Shown: positions 1 to 9,263 of the stretch, piece after piece
Numbering within the stretch: position 1 is the first letter of the stretch
Layout: each line of letters starts with the position of its first letter
NCBI RefSeq assembly: GCF_000759445.1
Contig: NZ_JRMB01000001.1
Coordinates: 1,984,001-2,048,000 of the forward strand
DNA length: 64,000 bases
From: Pseudomonas lutea
Lineage (GTDB): Bacteria > Pseudomonadota > Gammaproteobacteria > Pseudomonadales > Pseudomonadaceae
Direction of reading: 5' to 3'
Position numbers and translations under genes: made by a program
Notes under the pieces: generated by a model
The model's database searches: none
Seen by the model: the letters and a program-made list of their open reading frames with translations, nothing else
Told to the model about the DNA's origin: nothing

Positions 1-561
1 CATGCCCAGCAGCACACTCTTGCCCACGCCGGTACCGGCAAACAGGCCCAGACGCTGACCGCGGCCGACCGTCAACAAACCGTTGATGCAGCGAATGCCC
101 ACGTCCAGCGGCTGGCTGATGGGGTCGCGTTTGAGCGGGTTGATTGTGGGGCCGTCCAGCGGCACCCAGTCCTCGGCTTTCATGCCGCCCTTGCCGTCAA
201 GCGGCCGACCGGCACCGTCGAGGACGCGGCCGAGCATGGTCATGCCCATGGGCAGGCGTCCGGTGTCCGGCAGAGGCACCACGCGGGCGCCCGGCGCGAT
301 GCCGGCGACACTGCCCACCGGCATCAGGAACACCTTGCCGCCCGCGAAACCCATGACCTCGGCTTCGACCTCAACCGGTTGGTGACTGCCGTCGTTGATG
401 ACCACGCAGCGGCTGCCCATCGCGGCGCGCAGGCCTTCCGCTTCAAGCGTCAGACCGACCATGCGCAGCAGTCGTCCTTCGACGATTGGCTGCGTGGGCA
501 GGGAGATGGCCTCGGGGTACGCGCTCAGGCGTTTGGTGAAGCTGGTGCGTTCAAGGCGCAT
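1..561 (-). CDS. fliI: Flagellum-specific ATPase FliI, N-terminal part (cut by window edge)
   Basis: FliI is the ATPase of the flagellar type III export apparatus; it works with FliH at the cytoplasmic face of the basal body. The first 187 codons are present. The reading frame opens with MRLERTSFTKRLSAY and runs through the N-terminal beta-barrel domain to the Walker A loop AGTGVGKS about ten residues before the window edge; the catalytic domain lies outside. The ATG at 561-559 lies inside the 3' end of fliH (11-nt overlap), which fits translational coupling in the fliEFGHI operon. The identification rests on the Walker A context and the operon position. Confidence 0.95.
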   Translation of the reverse strand, partial: MRLERTSFTKRLSAYPEAISLPTQPIVEGRLLRMVGLTLEAEGLRAAMGSRCVVINDGSHQPVEVEAEVMGFAGGKVFLMPVGSVAGIAPGARVVPLPDTGRLPMGMTMLGRVLDGAGRPLDGKGGMKAEDWVPLDGPTINPLKRDPISQPLDVGIRCINGLLTVGRGQRLGLFAGTGVGKSVLLGM

Positions 562-1375
562 CGATAGCACCCAGCGGATAGATGGTTTTTTCGGCGCTCT
601 GGATCGCCTGCTCAAGCTCGATGGTCACGTCGGGCACTGCCGGGTGCAGGGCCTGTTCGTGCAACTGGTCGAACATTTTGCCGATGGCTTGGCTGATACG
701 GCTCTCGACCGTGGCATCGATTCGGCTGTGCTCGCTCTCGACGCGGCAACCACCCGGCTGCAACGTGTCGTCCTCCAGGATGCGCCAGGTTTCCTCGTGA
801 CGTTCACGCATGGCCTTGACCAGCTCGAAGTCCTGAGGATTGACCAGAATCCGCACGTTCGCCGCGCCCATGGGCAACAGCCGCAAAGCTTCACGCAGCA
901 CGGTGCCGATCTGGCTGGAGTCGGTTTTCAGCTCACGCTGGATGACCTGGCGGACCACGTGCTCGACCAGCGTGACCATCGATTTCTCGATTTGCGCGTC
1001 CTGATCGGCGATGGGCTCGAACAAGTGCCCCATCAGCACTTCCATGCTTTGCAGCTTGGCAGCCAGGGCCACTTCCGCTTCCTGGCGAACCTTGAGCTGG
1101 GTGCTGTGAAAGCCCTCTTTTTCGCCGATGGCAAAACCCTCGTTGTAGGCGTCCTGGCGGATGCTCTCCAACTCTTCGAGGGTCATCGGCTGGACTTCTT
1201 CCAGCGGCACTTCTTCGCTGTCGGCGAGCTCGGCTTCCTCGATCACCGGTTCCGGCTCGGGCGTTGCCACCTGCGGGTCGAAGCTGGGCAGGGCCCAGAC
1301 GTCAATCCCGCGCAAATCCCCGGCACGAATAAGCTCGCTGGGTGGTGCTTTATCAGAGCTGGACATCAACGGCAC
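551..1375 (-). CDS. fliH: Flagellar assembly protein FliH
   Basis: FliH binds and restrains the export ATPase FliI and links it to the C ring. The 274-aa product has an acidic, low-complexity N-terminal third, a central predicted helical segment, and a C-terminal FliH/HrpE-type domain (about residues 120-260, including HVVRQVIQREL and the segment around VRILVNPQDFELV). It sits between fliG (6-nt gap) and fliI (11-nt overlap). An in-frame ATG three codons downstream (MSSSDK) is an alternative start, so the first three residues are uncertain. Confidence 0.93.
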   Translation of the reverse strand: MPLMSSSDKAPPSELIRAGDLRGIDVWALPSFDPQVATPEPEPVIEEAELADSEEVPLEEVQPMTLEELESIRQDAYNEGFAIGEKEGFHSTQLKVRQEAEVALAAKLQSMEVLMGHLFEPIADQDAQIEKSMVTLVEHVVRQVIQRELKTDSSQIGTVLREALRLLPMGAANVRILVNPQDFELVKAMRERHEETWRILEDDTLQPGGCRVESEHSRIDATVESRISQAIGKMFDQLHEQALHPAVPDVTIELEQAIQSAEKTIYPLGAIDAP

Positions 1376-1381
1376 CTACGC

Positions 1382-2398
1382 TTAAATCATTTCCTCGCCA
1401 CCTTTGCCGCCAAGAACGATCTCCCCGGCCTCCGCCATACGACGGGCAATGGTGAGAATTTCTTTCTGGGCGCCTTCCACGTCGCTGACGCGAACCGGGC
1501 CTTTGGCTTCCAGGTCGTCGCGCAGCAGTTCGGCGGCACGTTTGGACATGTTCTTGAAAATCTTTTCCTTGATCGCGTCGTCCGAGCCCTTCAACGCCAG
1601 TACCAGCACGTCCGAAGAGACTTCGCGCAGCAACGCCTGAATACCACGATCGTCGACATCGGACAGGTTGTTGAAGACGAACATGAGGTCTTCGATCTGC
1701 GTCGACAGGTCTTCGTCCACTTCGCGGATCGAGTCCATGAGCTGGCCTTCGATCGAGCTGTCGAGGAAGTTCATGATATCCGCCGCGCGCTTGATACCGC
1801 CCAGGGTGGTACGCGAGGTGTTGGCGTTGCCCGAGAACTGCTTCTCGAGGATCTGGTTCAGTTCTTTGAGCGCCGCCGGTTGCACGGTGTTCAGCGAAGA
1901 CACGCGCAGGATGATGTCCAGGCGCACCTTGTGGTCGAAATGGCTGAGCACTTCACCGGCCTGATCGGCGTCCAGATAGGCCACCACGATGGCTTGAATC
2001 TGCGGGTGCTCGAAGCGGATAACGTCGGCCACCGCGCGCGGCTCCATCCATTTCAGGCTGTCGAGGCCGCTGGTGTTGCCGCCCAGCAGAATCCGGTCAA
2101 TCAAGCCGTTGGCTTTGTCCTCGCCCAACGCCTGGGTAAGCATCTTGCGGATATAACCGTCCGAGCCGATGCCGACGCCGGTCTGATCGCCGACCACGTC
2201 GACGAACTCGCTCATCACCTGCTCGACCTGCTCGCGGTGCACGTTGCGCATTTGCGCCATGGCCACGCCCACACGCTGAACCTCTTTAGGACCCATGTGC
2301 CGCAACACCTGCGCGGCATCCGTCTCACCCAGGGTGAGCAGGAGGATCGCCGCCTTGTCAACGCGGCTCAATTTGACTGCAGCAGCTCTCTCACTCAT
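1382..2398 (-). CDS. fliG: Flagellar motor switch protein FliG
   Basis: FliG forms the upper C ring, joins it to the FliF MS ring, and carries the charged C-terminal helix that contacts the stator. The 338-aa length is normal for the family. The N-terminal part contains DKAAILLLTLGE, the middle domain contains EHPQIQAIVVAYLD (the EHPQ motif that contacts FliM), and the C-terminal part has the charged segment DDAIKEKIFKNMSKRAAELL followed by the torque-helix region. Its ATG overlaps the end of fliF by 8 nt, so it is coupled within the fliEFGHI operon. Confidence 0.97.
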   Translation of the reverse strand: MSERAAAVKLSRVDKAAILLLTLGETDAAQVLRHMGPKEVQRVGVAMAQMRNVHREQVEQVMSEFVDVVGDQTGVGIGSDGYIRKMLTQALGEDKANGLIDRILLGGNTSGLDSLKWMEPRAVADVIRFEHPQIQAIVVAYLDADQAGEVLSHFDHKVRLDIILRVSSLNTVQPAALKELNQILEKQFSGNANTSRTTLGGIKRAADIMNFLDSSIEGQLMDSIREVDEDLSTQIEDLMFVFNNLSDVDDRGIQALLREVSSDVLVLALKGSDDAIKEKIFKNMSKRAAELLRDDLEAKGPVRVSDVEGAQKEILTIARRMAEAGEIVLGGKGGEEMI

Positions 2399-4169
2399 CA
2401 GCGTTGATCCACTCTTTGACGACCTGCGCTACACGCGCCGGGTCCTCGGCCACAAGGCTCTTGATTGCATTGAGCTGTGCGTCATAACCCTCGGTAGGGC
2501 TCGGCAACAGAATACTTTGCGGACCGCCCAGACTGACGCGGTCGTTCGCCAATTCACCGTCCATCCCGACCATGCCGCCCAGCTCGGAGTCACGCTCGCC
2601 GCCCTTGCTCTGCGGGTTGGTGATGCCTTTGAGCACCGGACGCAGCACACCGAACACCAGCACCAGGATGAAGATCACGCCCATGGCCTGTTTGACGATG
2701 TCCCAGAACCACGGTTGCGAATAGAACGGGATGTCCGGGATCACTTCGCCGCGATCAGTCGAGAACGGCACGTTGATCACGCTGACGCTGTCGCCACGGC
2801 TGGCATCGAAGCCCACGGCGTCCTGCACCAGACGGGTGAAGCGCGCCAATTGATCGGCGGTCCACGGCACCAGGGTGGTTTCACCGTTGGCCGGGTTGAC
2901 CTTGACCTGATCGTCGACCACCACCGCTACCGACAGGCGATTGACCTTGCCCTGCTGCTGTTTGGTGTGGCTGATGGAACGGTCCAGCTCGAAGTTCTTG
3001 GTCGACTGATTACGTTTGTCGGCCGGGTACGGTGCCAGCATCGGCTGACCGGTGGCCGGGTCCATGATCTGCTGACCATTGGCGTCCAGCAGCGGCTGAC
3101 CTGGAGCGATTGCACCTGCGGCCCCGGCAGCACCGGCGGCGGCGTTTTGTGGCGCGGTTGCCGGGCCAGGCGGCTGGTTGCTCAGTGCGCCCGGTACGCC
3201 TTGCGGACCGCTGCCGCTGGAGCGTTGTTCGTTGACCGTCTGCTCGCTGCGCAGTGCAGGCTGATCCGGATTGAAGCTCTCGGCAGTGGATTCGACGGCG
3301 CTAAAATCAACGTCTGCCGACACTTCTGCCTTATAGCGGTCATTGCCCAGCACCGGCTGCAGGATGTTCTGCACGCGCTGGGTCAGCATGCTTTCCATAC
3401 GGCGGGTGTAATCAAATTGCTTGCCGGCCATGGACAGCTCGGAGTTCTCGGCCTGATCGGAGAGCAGGTTGCCCTTCTGGTCGACGACAGATATTTGCGA
3501 CTTGTTCAGTTCCGGGACGCTGGTCGCGACCAGGTTCATGATGGCCAACACCTGGCCCGGCTCCAGCGTACGGCCGGCGTACAGCTCTACCAGAATCGAG
3601 GCGCTGGGCTTGCGGTCGTCACGCACGAACACCGAGCTCTTGGGAATCGCCAGGTGGACGCGAGCGCCCTTGACGTTATTCAGGCTGGAGATGGTGCGTG
3701 CCAGTTCGCCTTCCAGGCCACGGCGATAACGCGTGGCTTCCATGAACTGACTGGTGCCCAGACCCTGATCCTTGTCGAGGATTTCAAAGCCGACGTTGCC
3801 GTCGTTCTGGGCAATACCGGCGCCGGCCAGCTTGATGCGGGCGCGAGACAAGTCATCGGCCTTCACCAGCAGCGCGCCGGAATTGGGCTCGACGGTGTAG
3901 GGAATGTCGGACTGCGCCAACGTGTCCATCACCTGCTTGGTGTCGATACCCGACAGGCTGCCGTAAAGCGGCTTGTAATCGGGCTGTTGCGACCAAAGCA
4001 CCACGGCGAAACCAATCGCCACGCTGGCAGCCAGACCGACCATAAGGCCGACCTGACGCAGCATGGTCATCTCGGAGAGATTTTGCAGGAACGCCAACCC
4101 GAACATCGGTGGCTTGCTTCCTGGCGCACCCGTTTTGGCGGGTACGTTATCGACGACGGCTTCGGCCAT
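2391..4169 (-). CDS. fliF: Flagellar MS-ring protein FliF
   Basis: FliF builds the membrane MS ring that houses the export gate and carries the C ring. The 592-aa product has a cytoplasmic N terminus, a first membrane helix around residues 40-60 (VGLMVGLAASVAIGFAVVLW), a YscJ/FliF periplasmic region (TRYRRGLEGELARTI, ARVHLAIPK), a Gly/Ala/Pro-rich linker (about 320-360), a second membrane helix (GVIFILVLVFGVL) and a cytoplasmic C-terminal tail that binds FliG. It lies 14 nt after fliE. The Gly/Ala/Pro linker is typical of FliF and is poorly conserved. Confidence 0.97.
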   Translation of the reverse strand: MAEAVVDNVPAKTGAPGSKPPMFGLAFLQNLSEMTMLRQVGLMVGLAASVAIGFAVVLWSQQPDYKPLYGSLSGIDTKQVMDTLAQSDIPYTVEPNSGALLVKADDLSRARIKLAGAGIAQNDGNVGFEILDKDQGLGTSQFMEATRYRRGLEGELARTISSLNNVKGARVHLAIPKSSVFVRDDRKPSASILVELYAGRTLEPGQVLAIMNLVATSVPELNKSQISVVDQKGNLLSDQAENSELSMAGKQFDYTRRMESMLTQRVQNILQPVLGNDRYKAEVSADVDFSAVESTAESFNPDQPALRSEQTVNEQRSSGSGPQGVPGALSNQPPGPATAPQNAAAGAAGAAGAIAPGQPLLDANGQQIMDPATGQPMLAPYPADKRNQSTKNFELDRSISHTKQQQGKVNRLSVAVVVDDQVKVNPANGETTLVPWTADQLARFTRLVQDAVGFDASRGDSVSVINVPFSTDRGEVIPDIPFYSQPWFWDIVKQAMGVIFILVLVFGVLRPVLKGITNPQSKGGERDSELGGMVGMDGELANDRVSLGGPQSILLPSPTEGYDAQLNAIKSLVAEDPARVAQVVKEWINADE

Positions 4170-4183
4170 GACTTAAATCGTCC

Positions 4184-4513
4184 TCAAACCGGCATTTGCA
4201 TGATGTCTTGGTACGCCTGAACCAGCTTGTTGCGTACCTGGGTCAGCGCTGTGAACGACACGCTGGCTTTCTGCGAGGAGATCATCACGTCAGTGAGGTC
4301 CACGCCGCTCTTGCCCATTTCAAAGGCAGTCGACAGCTGGTTCGACGCCTGTTGGGTGTCGTTGACCTTGTTTACCGCCATGCCGAGCATGTCAGCGAAA
4401 CTGCTCGCACCCGCCTGTTCCGGCGCTGCGATTGCCTTGGGTTGGGCCATGGCGTCCATTTGCATGGCGCGCATGTCCAGCATCAAGCGATTAAATTCAA
4501 CACCTTGGGTCAT
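4184..4513 (-). CDS. fliE: Flagellar hook-basal body protein FliE
   Basis: FliE joins the MS ring to the proximal rod. The chosen start, [10 protein letters not shown] at 4513, gives 109 aa, the usual size, and is preceded by GAGAGAAACGTC as ribosome binding site; the longer frame upstream of it has no FliE character and crosses the promoter. The C terminus contains the conserved FLiE segment ([22 protein letters not shown]). It is the first gene of the fliEFGHI transcription unit and sits about 60 nt downstream of a sigma54 promoter. Confidence 0.95.
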   Translation of the reverse strand: MTQGVEFNRLMLDMRAMQMDAMAQPKAIAAPEQAGASSFADMLGMAVNKVNDTQQASNQLSTAFEMGKSGVDLTDVMISSQKASVSFTALTQVRNKLVQAYQDIMQMPV

Positions 4514-4573
4514 GACGTTTCTCTCAAAAGGGCCGCAGATTTTTGACACGGATTCAGCGGTTACCCATGTATT

Positions 4574-4589
4574 AGCAACAACGGTGCCA
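4574..4589 (-). promoter_or_regulatory. Sigma54 promoter of the fliE operon
   Basis: On the minus strand this reads TGGCAC-CGTTG-TTGCT, a perfect match to the -24/-12 consensus (GG and GC correctly spaced). The start codon of fliE lies about 60 nt downstream. In Pseudomonas the fliE operon is controlled by RpoN with FleQ, which agrees with this site. Confidence 0.92.
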
Positions 4590-4697
4590 GACCAATAGCG
4601 GCAATGTGCCACGTTTGATGAAAGAGTTCAGCAGGCCATATTTTTGGGGGCACAGGCATGTCGGGGCGCCGAACAAATAACGCTCCGACGCCTCGAT

Positions 4698-4781
4698 GGG
4701 CCGGCTTCAGACGGGAAGCAGCCATCAGTGGCATAGGGTCGTTATTGTCAGGGCTGACGTCTTACCGGCTAAAGCCGGTCC
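4698..4781. repeat. REP-like GGACCGGCTTHAGCCGG half-sites between fleR and fliE
   Basis: Two imperfect copies of the element CCGGCTTNAGCCGGGA occur here in inverted orientation: about 4698-4716, and 4764-4781 with the perfect hairpin ACCGGC-TAAA-GCCGGT. The same element recurs near 17394, 26763, 46018, 46080 and 46640. The rest of the 337-bp gap between fleR and fliE shows no gene. Confidence 0.6.
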
Positions 4782-4850
4782 CGCGAAGCATGAGCTGTCT
4801 ATGAGATCAGGCACCGTGGGGCGTCAGATTTATGCTCGGCTTACGAGTCT

Positions 4851-6257
4851 TCAGGAGGCGAACAAAAACCCTTCGACATCCATCCCTGCATCGCGCATCT
4901 GCGCCAGCTTGTAGCGCAACGTCCGCGGGCTGATCCCCAGGCGTTCGGCAGCTTCTTTACGACGGCCGCGTTCGGCGCGCAGGGTATCGATGATCATCTG
5001 AAACTCACGCCGCCGCAGGTCCTCGCCCAAGGCGCCGGCCCCTTCCCCGCCGCCGGCATCCGGCGCCACTTCCGTGGCGCTGGCTGCAACGGCCGTCAGC
5101 TGAGGTGTGGCCGATGCGGCAAACGTAACCGGGCCCGTGAGGCAAAAGTCCTCAGCCTGAATGACGCCGCCCTGCTGCAGAATCAACGCGCGCTGCACGG
5201 CGTTGTCGAGCTCGCGCACATTGCCCGGCCAGGCGTAACTGATCAGGCATTTCTGCGCCTCGGCCGACAGGCGAACCGCAGCGTGCTTCATTTTCTTGAC
5301 GTGCCGGGCGAGCAGGCGCTCGGCCAGCGGCAGAATGTCGGCGGGCCGCTGACGCAACGACTGCCAGGCGAGCGGGAACACCGACAGGCGATAAAACAGA
5401 TCTTCGCGGAACCGCCCGGCCGCCACTTCCCCCGCCAGATCACGGTTAGTGGTCGCCACCACGCGGATGTCCAGCGCGATGGGCTTGCGCGCACCGACTC
5501 GCTCCACTTCCCGCTCCTGCAACACGCGCAACAACTTGGCCTGCAGGGCCATGGGCATTTCCGAGATTTCGTCGAGTAATAAGGTGCCGCCTTCGGCCTG
5601 CTCGAATTTGCCGGGCTGGGAGGCGATAGCCCCGGTAAAGGAGCCCTTCTCGTGGCCGAACAGCGTGGCTTCGAGCATGTTGTCCGGGATCGCGGCGCAG
5701 TTGATTGCGATGAACGGCTTGCCGGCGCGGGGTGACTGCTGATGAATGAAACGCGCCAGCACCTCTTTGCCCGTGCCGGATTCGCCGGAAATCAGCACCG
5801 TCGAGTCGCTACGCGCCACCCGAGCGGCCAGGTTAAGCAGTTGCACACTGGCCGGCTCCACGGCGATCGGTCCGTCACCCTCCGCCGGTTCCAGTCGGCC
5901 CAGTGCGTGACGGGCCACCAGGGCCAGCAGCGCCTTGGGCTCGAAAGGCTTGACCAGATAATCGGCGGCACCCTGACGCATGGCATCAACGGCACGGTCC
6001 ACCGTACCGTGTGCGGTCATGAGCAGCACCGGCAGCTGCGGATAGCGGCTGCGCAATTGGCTGAGCAACTGATGACCGTCCATGCCGGGCATGTTGACGT
6101 CGCTCACCACCAGGCTGAACGGTGAAGCAGCCGCAGCGATCAGCGCCTCCTCGGCAGAACCCACTGCCTGGTAGACGTGGCCGGCCAGCGCCAGGGTTTC
6201 GCCCAGGGCTTCGCGCAGGGAGGGATCATCCTCGACCAGCAATACATTAATGGTCAT
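4851..6257 (-). CDS. fleR: Two-component response regulator FleR (sigma54 activator)
   Basis: FleR is the NtrC-class response regulator that, after phosphorylation by FleS, activates sigma54 promoters of later flagellar genes (hook and rod). The 468-aa product has an N-terminal receiver with the phospho-acceptor Asp53 (VSDVNMPGMDG), an AAA+ domain with Walker A GESGTGKE (158-165), and a C-terminal Fis-type helix-turn-helix (EAAERLGISPRTLRYKLAQM). The sigma54-contact loop reads GSFTGA (205-210) where the usual motif is GAFTGA. Its ATG overlaps the end of fleS by 4 nt. Confidence 0.96.
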   Translation of the reverse strand: MTINVLLVEDDPSLREALGETLALAGHVYQAVGSAEEALIAAAASPFSLVVSDVNMPGMDGHQLLSQLRSRYPQLPVLLMTAHGTVDRAVDAMRQGAADYLVKPFEPKALLALVARHALGRLEPAEGDGPIAVEPASVQLLNLAARVARSDSTVLISGESGTGKEVLARFIHQQSPRAGKPFIAINCAAIPDNMLEATLFGHEKGSFTGAIASQPGKFEQAEGGTLLLDEISEMPMALQAKLLRVLQEREVERVGARKPIALDIRVVATTNRDLAGEVAAGRFREDLFYRLSVFPLAWQSLRQRPADILPLAERLLARHVKKMKHAAVRLSAEAQKCLISYAWPGNVRELDNAVQRALILQQGGVIQAEDFCLTGPVTFAASATPQLTAVAASATEVAPDAGGGEGAGALGEDLRRREFQMIIDTLRAERGRRKEAAERLGISPRTLRYKLAQMRDAGMDVEGFLFAS

Positions 6258-7495
6258 GAAAGGTCACCCGACGACATTGGCAGCGCTCCCGTACCGGGAA
6301 TCAGTGGCAATGAAACGATGGCGCAAGTGCCGCGCCCTAGACGCGAGCGAAACTCGATGCTGCCCTGATGCGCTCGGGTTACGGCCGTGACAACCGCTAG
6401 CCCCAGGCCGGTGCCAGTGGCTTTGGTGGTGAAGAAAGGTTCGCCCATGCGCGCCAATGCCGCCGGTTCAATGCCGCTGCCGCTGTCGCTTACACACAGC
6501 CGCAGCGTATTGCCGCGGCGGTAGGCGTGAATCTTGATGCGCGCACACCCGGCGCTGGCCTGCATCGCGTTCTCAATCAGGTTGAGCAATGCACCCACCA
6601 ACGTGTCGCGGTTGCACAGCAACTCGCCCGCCGGGCTGTCGCATTGCCAACGCACGGCGACGCCCCGAAGGTGCGTCTGCGCAGCAGATTCCAGCGCGGC
6701 GACCAGCCCCGTCGGGGTAACCCGGTCAGTCATGGGGAGCTCGCCGCGTGCAAACACCAGCATGTCGCGAACTTGATGCTCAAGCTCGTGAAGGCGCTCC
6801 TTGAGCCGTCCGGCAAAACGCTGCTGGGTTTCCACGTTCAGTGCCTGCTCGGCCAGATGGCTGGCGTAGATCATCGCGGCAGACAGGGGTGTACGAATCT
6901 GATGTGCAAGGGATGCGACCATTCGGCCCAGTGACGACAGGCGTTCGTGGCGCGCCAGCTGGCTTTGCAGATGGCGGGTTTCGGTCAGATCATTCAGCAA
7001 CACAAGCTGGCCTGGCTCGGCGTCCAGTGAACGCGTGGCAATGGACAGCCGGCGTCCGTCTTTGAGAGAGATCTCATGGCCGTCGTCTTCGCGCGGTGCA
7101 AAGCAGCGGGCGATCACATGGCGCCAGAGCATGCCGATCAGCGGCTCACCCAGCAGATCCAGCGCGGCAGGATTGGCCTCGCGGACCATGCCGGTGCCGT
7201 CGATGACTATGACGCCGCCGGGCAACAGATCCAGCAGGTTCTGCAAGCGGTTGGCCAGACGCTCCTTTTCCGCCAGTTCCTGCATGCGCTGCGCGCTGAC
7301 CACCGCCAGCTCGCCCTTGAGCTCGGTGACCCGGGCTTGCAGCAGGCTGTAGGAATCGGTCAATTGGGTCGACATCTGATTGAACAGTGCAAAAGCATGC
7401 TCAAGGCCTTGTCGGCTGGCGGCTTCCGGGGACTGCTGCACTCGCGCACCCACGGCGAAGCCGGGTTCGGAAGACGTCTGAGCGGCCTGGGACAT
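6254..7495 (-). CDS. fleS: Sensor histidine kinase FleS
   Basis: FleS is the cytoplasmic kinase partner of FleR. The 413-aa protein has a helical N-terminal part, a PAS domain (about 85-175, LLPGGVIVIDGTGMVREANP), a HisKA dimerisation domain with the phosphorylated His198 in SLAHQIRTPLSAA, and a HATPase domain with the N box LLNLIENAMQAS and the G boxes DSGSGIEP and GTGLGLAVV. No membrane segment is seen, which is normal for FleS. The gene follows a sigma54 promoter and is coupled to fleR through a 4-nt overlap. The ribosome binding site is GAGAGA, 7 nt upstream. Confidence 0.96.
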   Translation of the reverse strand: MSQAAQTSSEPGFAVGARVQQSPEAASRQGLEHAFALFNQMSTQLTDSYSLLQARVTELKGELAVVSAQRMQELAEKERLANRLQNLLDLLPGGVIVIDGTGMVREANPAALDLLGEPLIGMLWRHVIARCFAPREDDGHEISLKDGRRLSIATRSLDAEPGQLVLLNDLTETRHLQSQLARHERLSSLGRMVASLAHQIRTPLSAAMIYASHLAEQALNVETQQRFAGRLKERLHELEHQVRDMLVFARGELPMTDRVTPTGLVAALESAAQTHLRGVAVRWQCDSPAGELLCNRDTLVGALLNLIENAMQASAGCARIKIHAYRRGNTLRLCVSDSGSGIEPAALARMGEPFFTTKATGTGLGLAVVTAVTRAHQGSIEFRSRLGRGTCAIVSLPLIPGTGALPMSSGDLS

Positions 7496-7548
7496 AGTTG
7501 ATCTCTCGGGTAGCGAACCGTCAGTAAACGGTATGTTCCCAGAGACTT

Positions 7549-7564
7549 AGCAATCCCCGTGCCG
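7549..7564 (-). promoter_or_regulatory. Sigma54 promoter of fleSR
   Basis: The minus strand reads CGGCAC-GGGGA-TTGCT, matching the -24/-12 consensus except for the first base. It lies 54 nt upstream of the fleS ATG and directly next to the fleQ terminator. Known fleSR expression in Pseudomonas depends on RpoN and FleQ. Confidence 0.85.
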
Positions 7565-7592
7565 AAAAAAAACCGCTGATAAATCAGCGGTT
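7565..7592 (-). terminator. Rho-independent terminator of fleQ
   Basis: A 9-bp stem AACCGCTGA / TCAGCGGTT with a 4-nt loop is followed on the minus strand by eight consecutive T residues (the last two paired in the stem). It lies 25 nt beyond the fleQ stop codon, so fleQ is transcribed separately from fleSR. Confidence 0.9.
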
Positions 7593-7616
7593 TATTTTTG
7601 GCGCGTCAAACGAGTG

Positions 7617-9092
7617 TCAGTCTTCGACCTGCTCGTCGCCTTCGCGTCGGCTCATGCCGTACTTGCGCATTTTTTCAACCAGCGTGGTACGTCGGATGCG
7701 CAGGCGCTCGGCAGCCCGGGCCACGATGCCGTTGGCGTCGTCCAGCGCCTGTTGAATCAGCCCCTGCTCCAGACCACCGAGGTAGTCCTTCAAGTCCAGG
7801 CCTTCCGGCGGCAGCAGCGCACTGCTGCCGAAGTTGGGCGAGTGGCCGTTGATTGCTACGCGCTCTTCCAGATCGCTGCGCAGACTGTCAACCAGTTGCT
7901 CGTCCTCGTCGTCGACGTAGCGGAATTTCTTCGGCAGCTCGGCGACGCCAATGACACCGTACGGGTGCATGATCGCCATTCGCTCGACGAGGTTGGCAAG
8001 CTCACGAACGTTGCCCGGCCAACCGTGACGGCACAGCGACATGATCGCAGCGGAGTTGAAGCGAATCGACCCGCGCTTTTCGTGCTCCATGCGCGAAATC
8101 AGCTCGTTCATCAGCAGCGGAATGTCTTCCACGCGCTCACGCAACGGCGCCATTTCGATCGGGAACACGTTGAGGCGGTAGTACAGATCCTCACGGAAGC
8201 TGCCGATCACGATCATGTCTTCGAGGTTTTTGTGCGTCGCGGCAATGATCCGCACATCGACGCTCTGGGTCTTGTTGCTGCCCACGCGCTCGAAGGTCCG
8301 CTCTTGCAGCACGCGCAACAACTTGACCTGCATTGGCAACGGCATGTCGCCGATTTCATCGAGGAACAGCGTGCCGCCGTTGGCCAGTTCAAACCGCCCT
8401 GCCCGGCTGGTAATAGCCCCGGTGAAGGCGCCTTTCTCGTGACCGAACAGTTCGCTTTCGAGCAACTCGGCCGGAATGGCGCCACAGTTGACCGGCACAA
8501 ACGGCGCATCGCGGCGCTTGGAATGGTAATGCAGGTTACGGGCGACCACTTCCTTGCCGGTGCCGGATTCACCGAGGATCAGCACGCTGGCATCGGTGTC
8601 GGCCACTTGCTGCATCATCTGGCGCACGTGCTGAATCGCACGGCTGGTGCCGACAAGGCTGCGGAAAAGATTGGGTTCACGCTGACGCCCACGTTCACGG
8701 GCCTGGTCGTACATCTCGCGATAGACCTGGGCGCGGTGCAGGGAGTCCAGCAGTTTGCTGTAGCTGGGCGGCATCTCGACAGTGGAGAGCACACGACGAC
8801 GCAGGTCGTCGGCCAGTTCAGCCGATGAGTTCTCGCCCATCAGCAGGACAGGGAGGAATTCGTCCCAGGCGGCAACGGTTTTGAGCAGGCCCTGGAGGCT
8901 GCCCGGGGCGTTGACACTGCCTACCAGCACGCAAAGAACTTCTCGGGTAGAGGTCAGCGAACCCACGACTTGTTGCCAGTCGGTGCTTGAGCACGACAGG
9001 TTTTCATCGCCCAGAAAATTCAGAATCACCGCCATGTCACGGCGGCGCTGGCTATCGTCATCGATCAGCAGGATTTTGATTTCACGCCACAT
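7617..9092 (-). CDS. fleQ: Flagellar master regulator FleQ
   Basis: FleQ is the sigma54-dependent activator at the top of the Pseudomonas flagellar cascade and also a c-di-GMP-responsive regulator of exopolysaccharide and biofilm genes. The 491-aa product has a degenerate receiver-like N-terminal domain, an AAA+ domain with Walker A GESGTGKE (174-181) and the sigma54-contact loop GAFTGA (221-226), and a C-terminal helix-turn-helix ([20 protein letters not shown]). The c-di-GMP-binding residues reported for P. aeruginosa FleQ, the LFRS motif (142-145) and Arg185-Asn186, are all present at the same positions. It is monocistronic, with its own terminator. Confidence 0.98.
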   Translation of the reverse strand: MWREIKILLIDDDSQRRRDMAVILNFLGDENLSCSSTDWQQVVGSLTSTREVLCVLVGSVNAPGSLQGLLKTVAAWDEFLPVLLMGENSSAELADDLRRRVLSTVEMPPSYSKLLDSLHRAQVYREMYDQARERGRQREPNLFRSLVGTSRAIQHVRQMMQQVADTDASVLILGESGTGKEVVARNLHYHSKRRDAPFVPVNCGAIPAELLESELFGHEKGAFTGAITSRAGRFELANGGTLFLDEIGDMPLPMQVKLLRVLQERTFERVGSNKTQSVDVRIIAATHKNLEDMIVIGSFREDLYYRLNVFPIEMAPLRERVEDIPLLMNELISRMEHEKRGSIRFNSAAIMSLCRHGWPGNVRELANLVERMAIMHPYGVIGVAELPKKFRYVDDEDEQLVDSLRSDLEERVAINGHSPNFGSSALLPPEGLDLKDYLGGLEQGLIQQALDDANGIVARAAERLRIRRTTLVEKMRKYGMSRREGDEQVED

Positions 9093-9120
9093 GCAATAGC
9101 AACTTCCCTAGTCAACTCGA

Positions 9121-9136
9121 TGCCCGATCTCGGGCA
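9121..9136. promoter_or_regulatory. Perfect inverted repeat in the fleQ upstream region
   Basis: TGCCCGA-TC-TCGGGCA is a perfect 7+7 palindrome 29 nt upstream of the fleQ start codon. It could be an operator or an mRNA leader hairpin; the sequence does not decide between them. The remaining fleQ-fliT gap shows no gene. Confidence 0.4.
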
Positions 9137-9206
9137 AGCTTGGCTTTCGTATCGTCCGATGAGACGTGTCAATCACCAGAAATTAGTGAACTTCGCTGGT
9201 TAAGTC

Positions 9207-9223
9207 AAAAAACCGTTCACGGT
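9207..9223 (-). terminator. Weak possible terminator after fliT
   Basis: On the minus strand, about 40 nt past the fliT stop, a short stem ACCG/CGGT is followed by six T residues. The stem is only 4-5 bp, so this is a weak candidate. Confidence 0.35.
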
Positions 9224-9263
9224 CAATTTTATGGCGTACACGTTTTTTGCCATCAAACTGGCG

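Noticed and set aside
395..2407. A 670-codon plus-strand open frame opposite fliH and fliG
   Set aside because: It is the antisense shadow of two certain genes; its His/Gln/Asp/Leu-rich composition is that of a reversed high-GC coding strand, and it has no family features.
4514..4850. Possible small gene between fleR and fliE (frame at 4696-4914)
   Set aside because: It lies over REP half-sites, overlaps the end of fleR and has no ribosome binding site.
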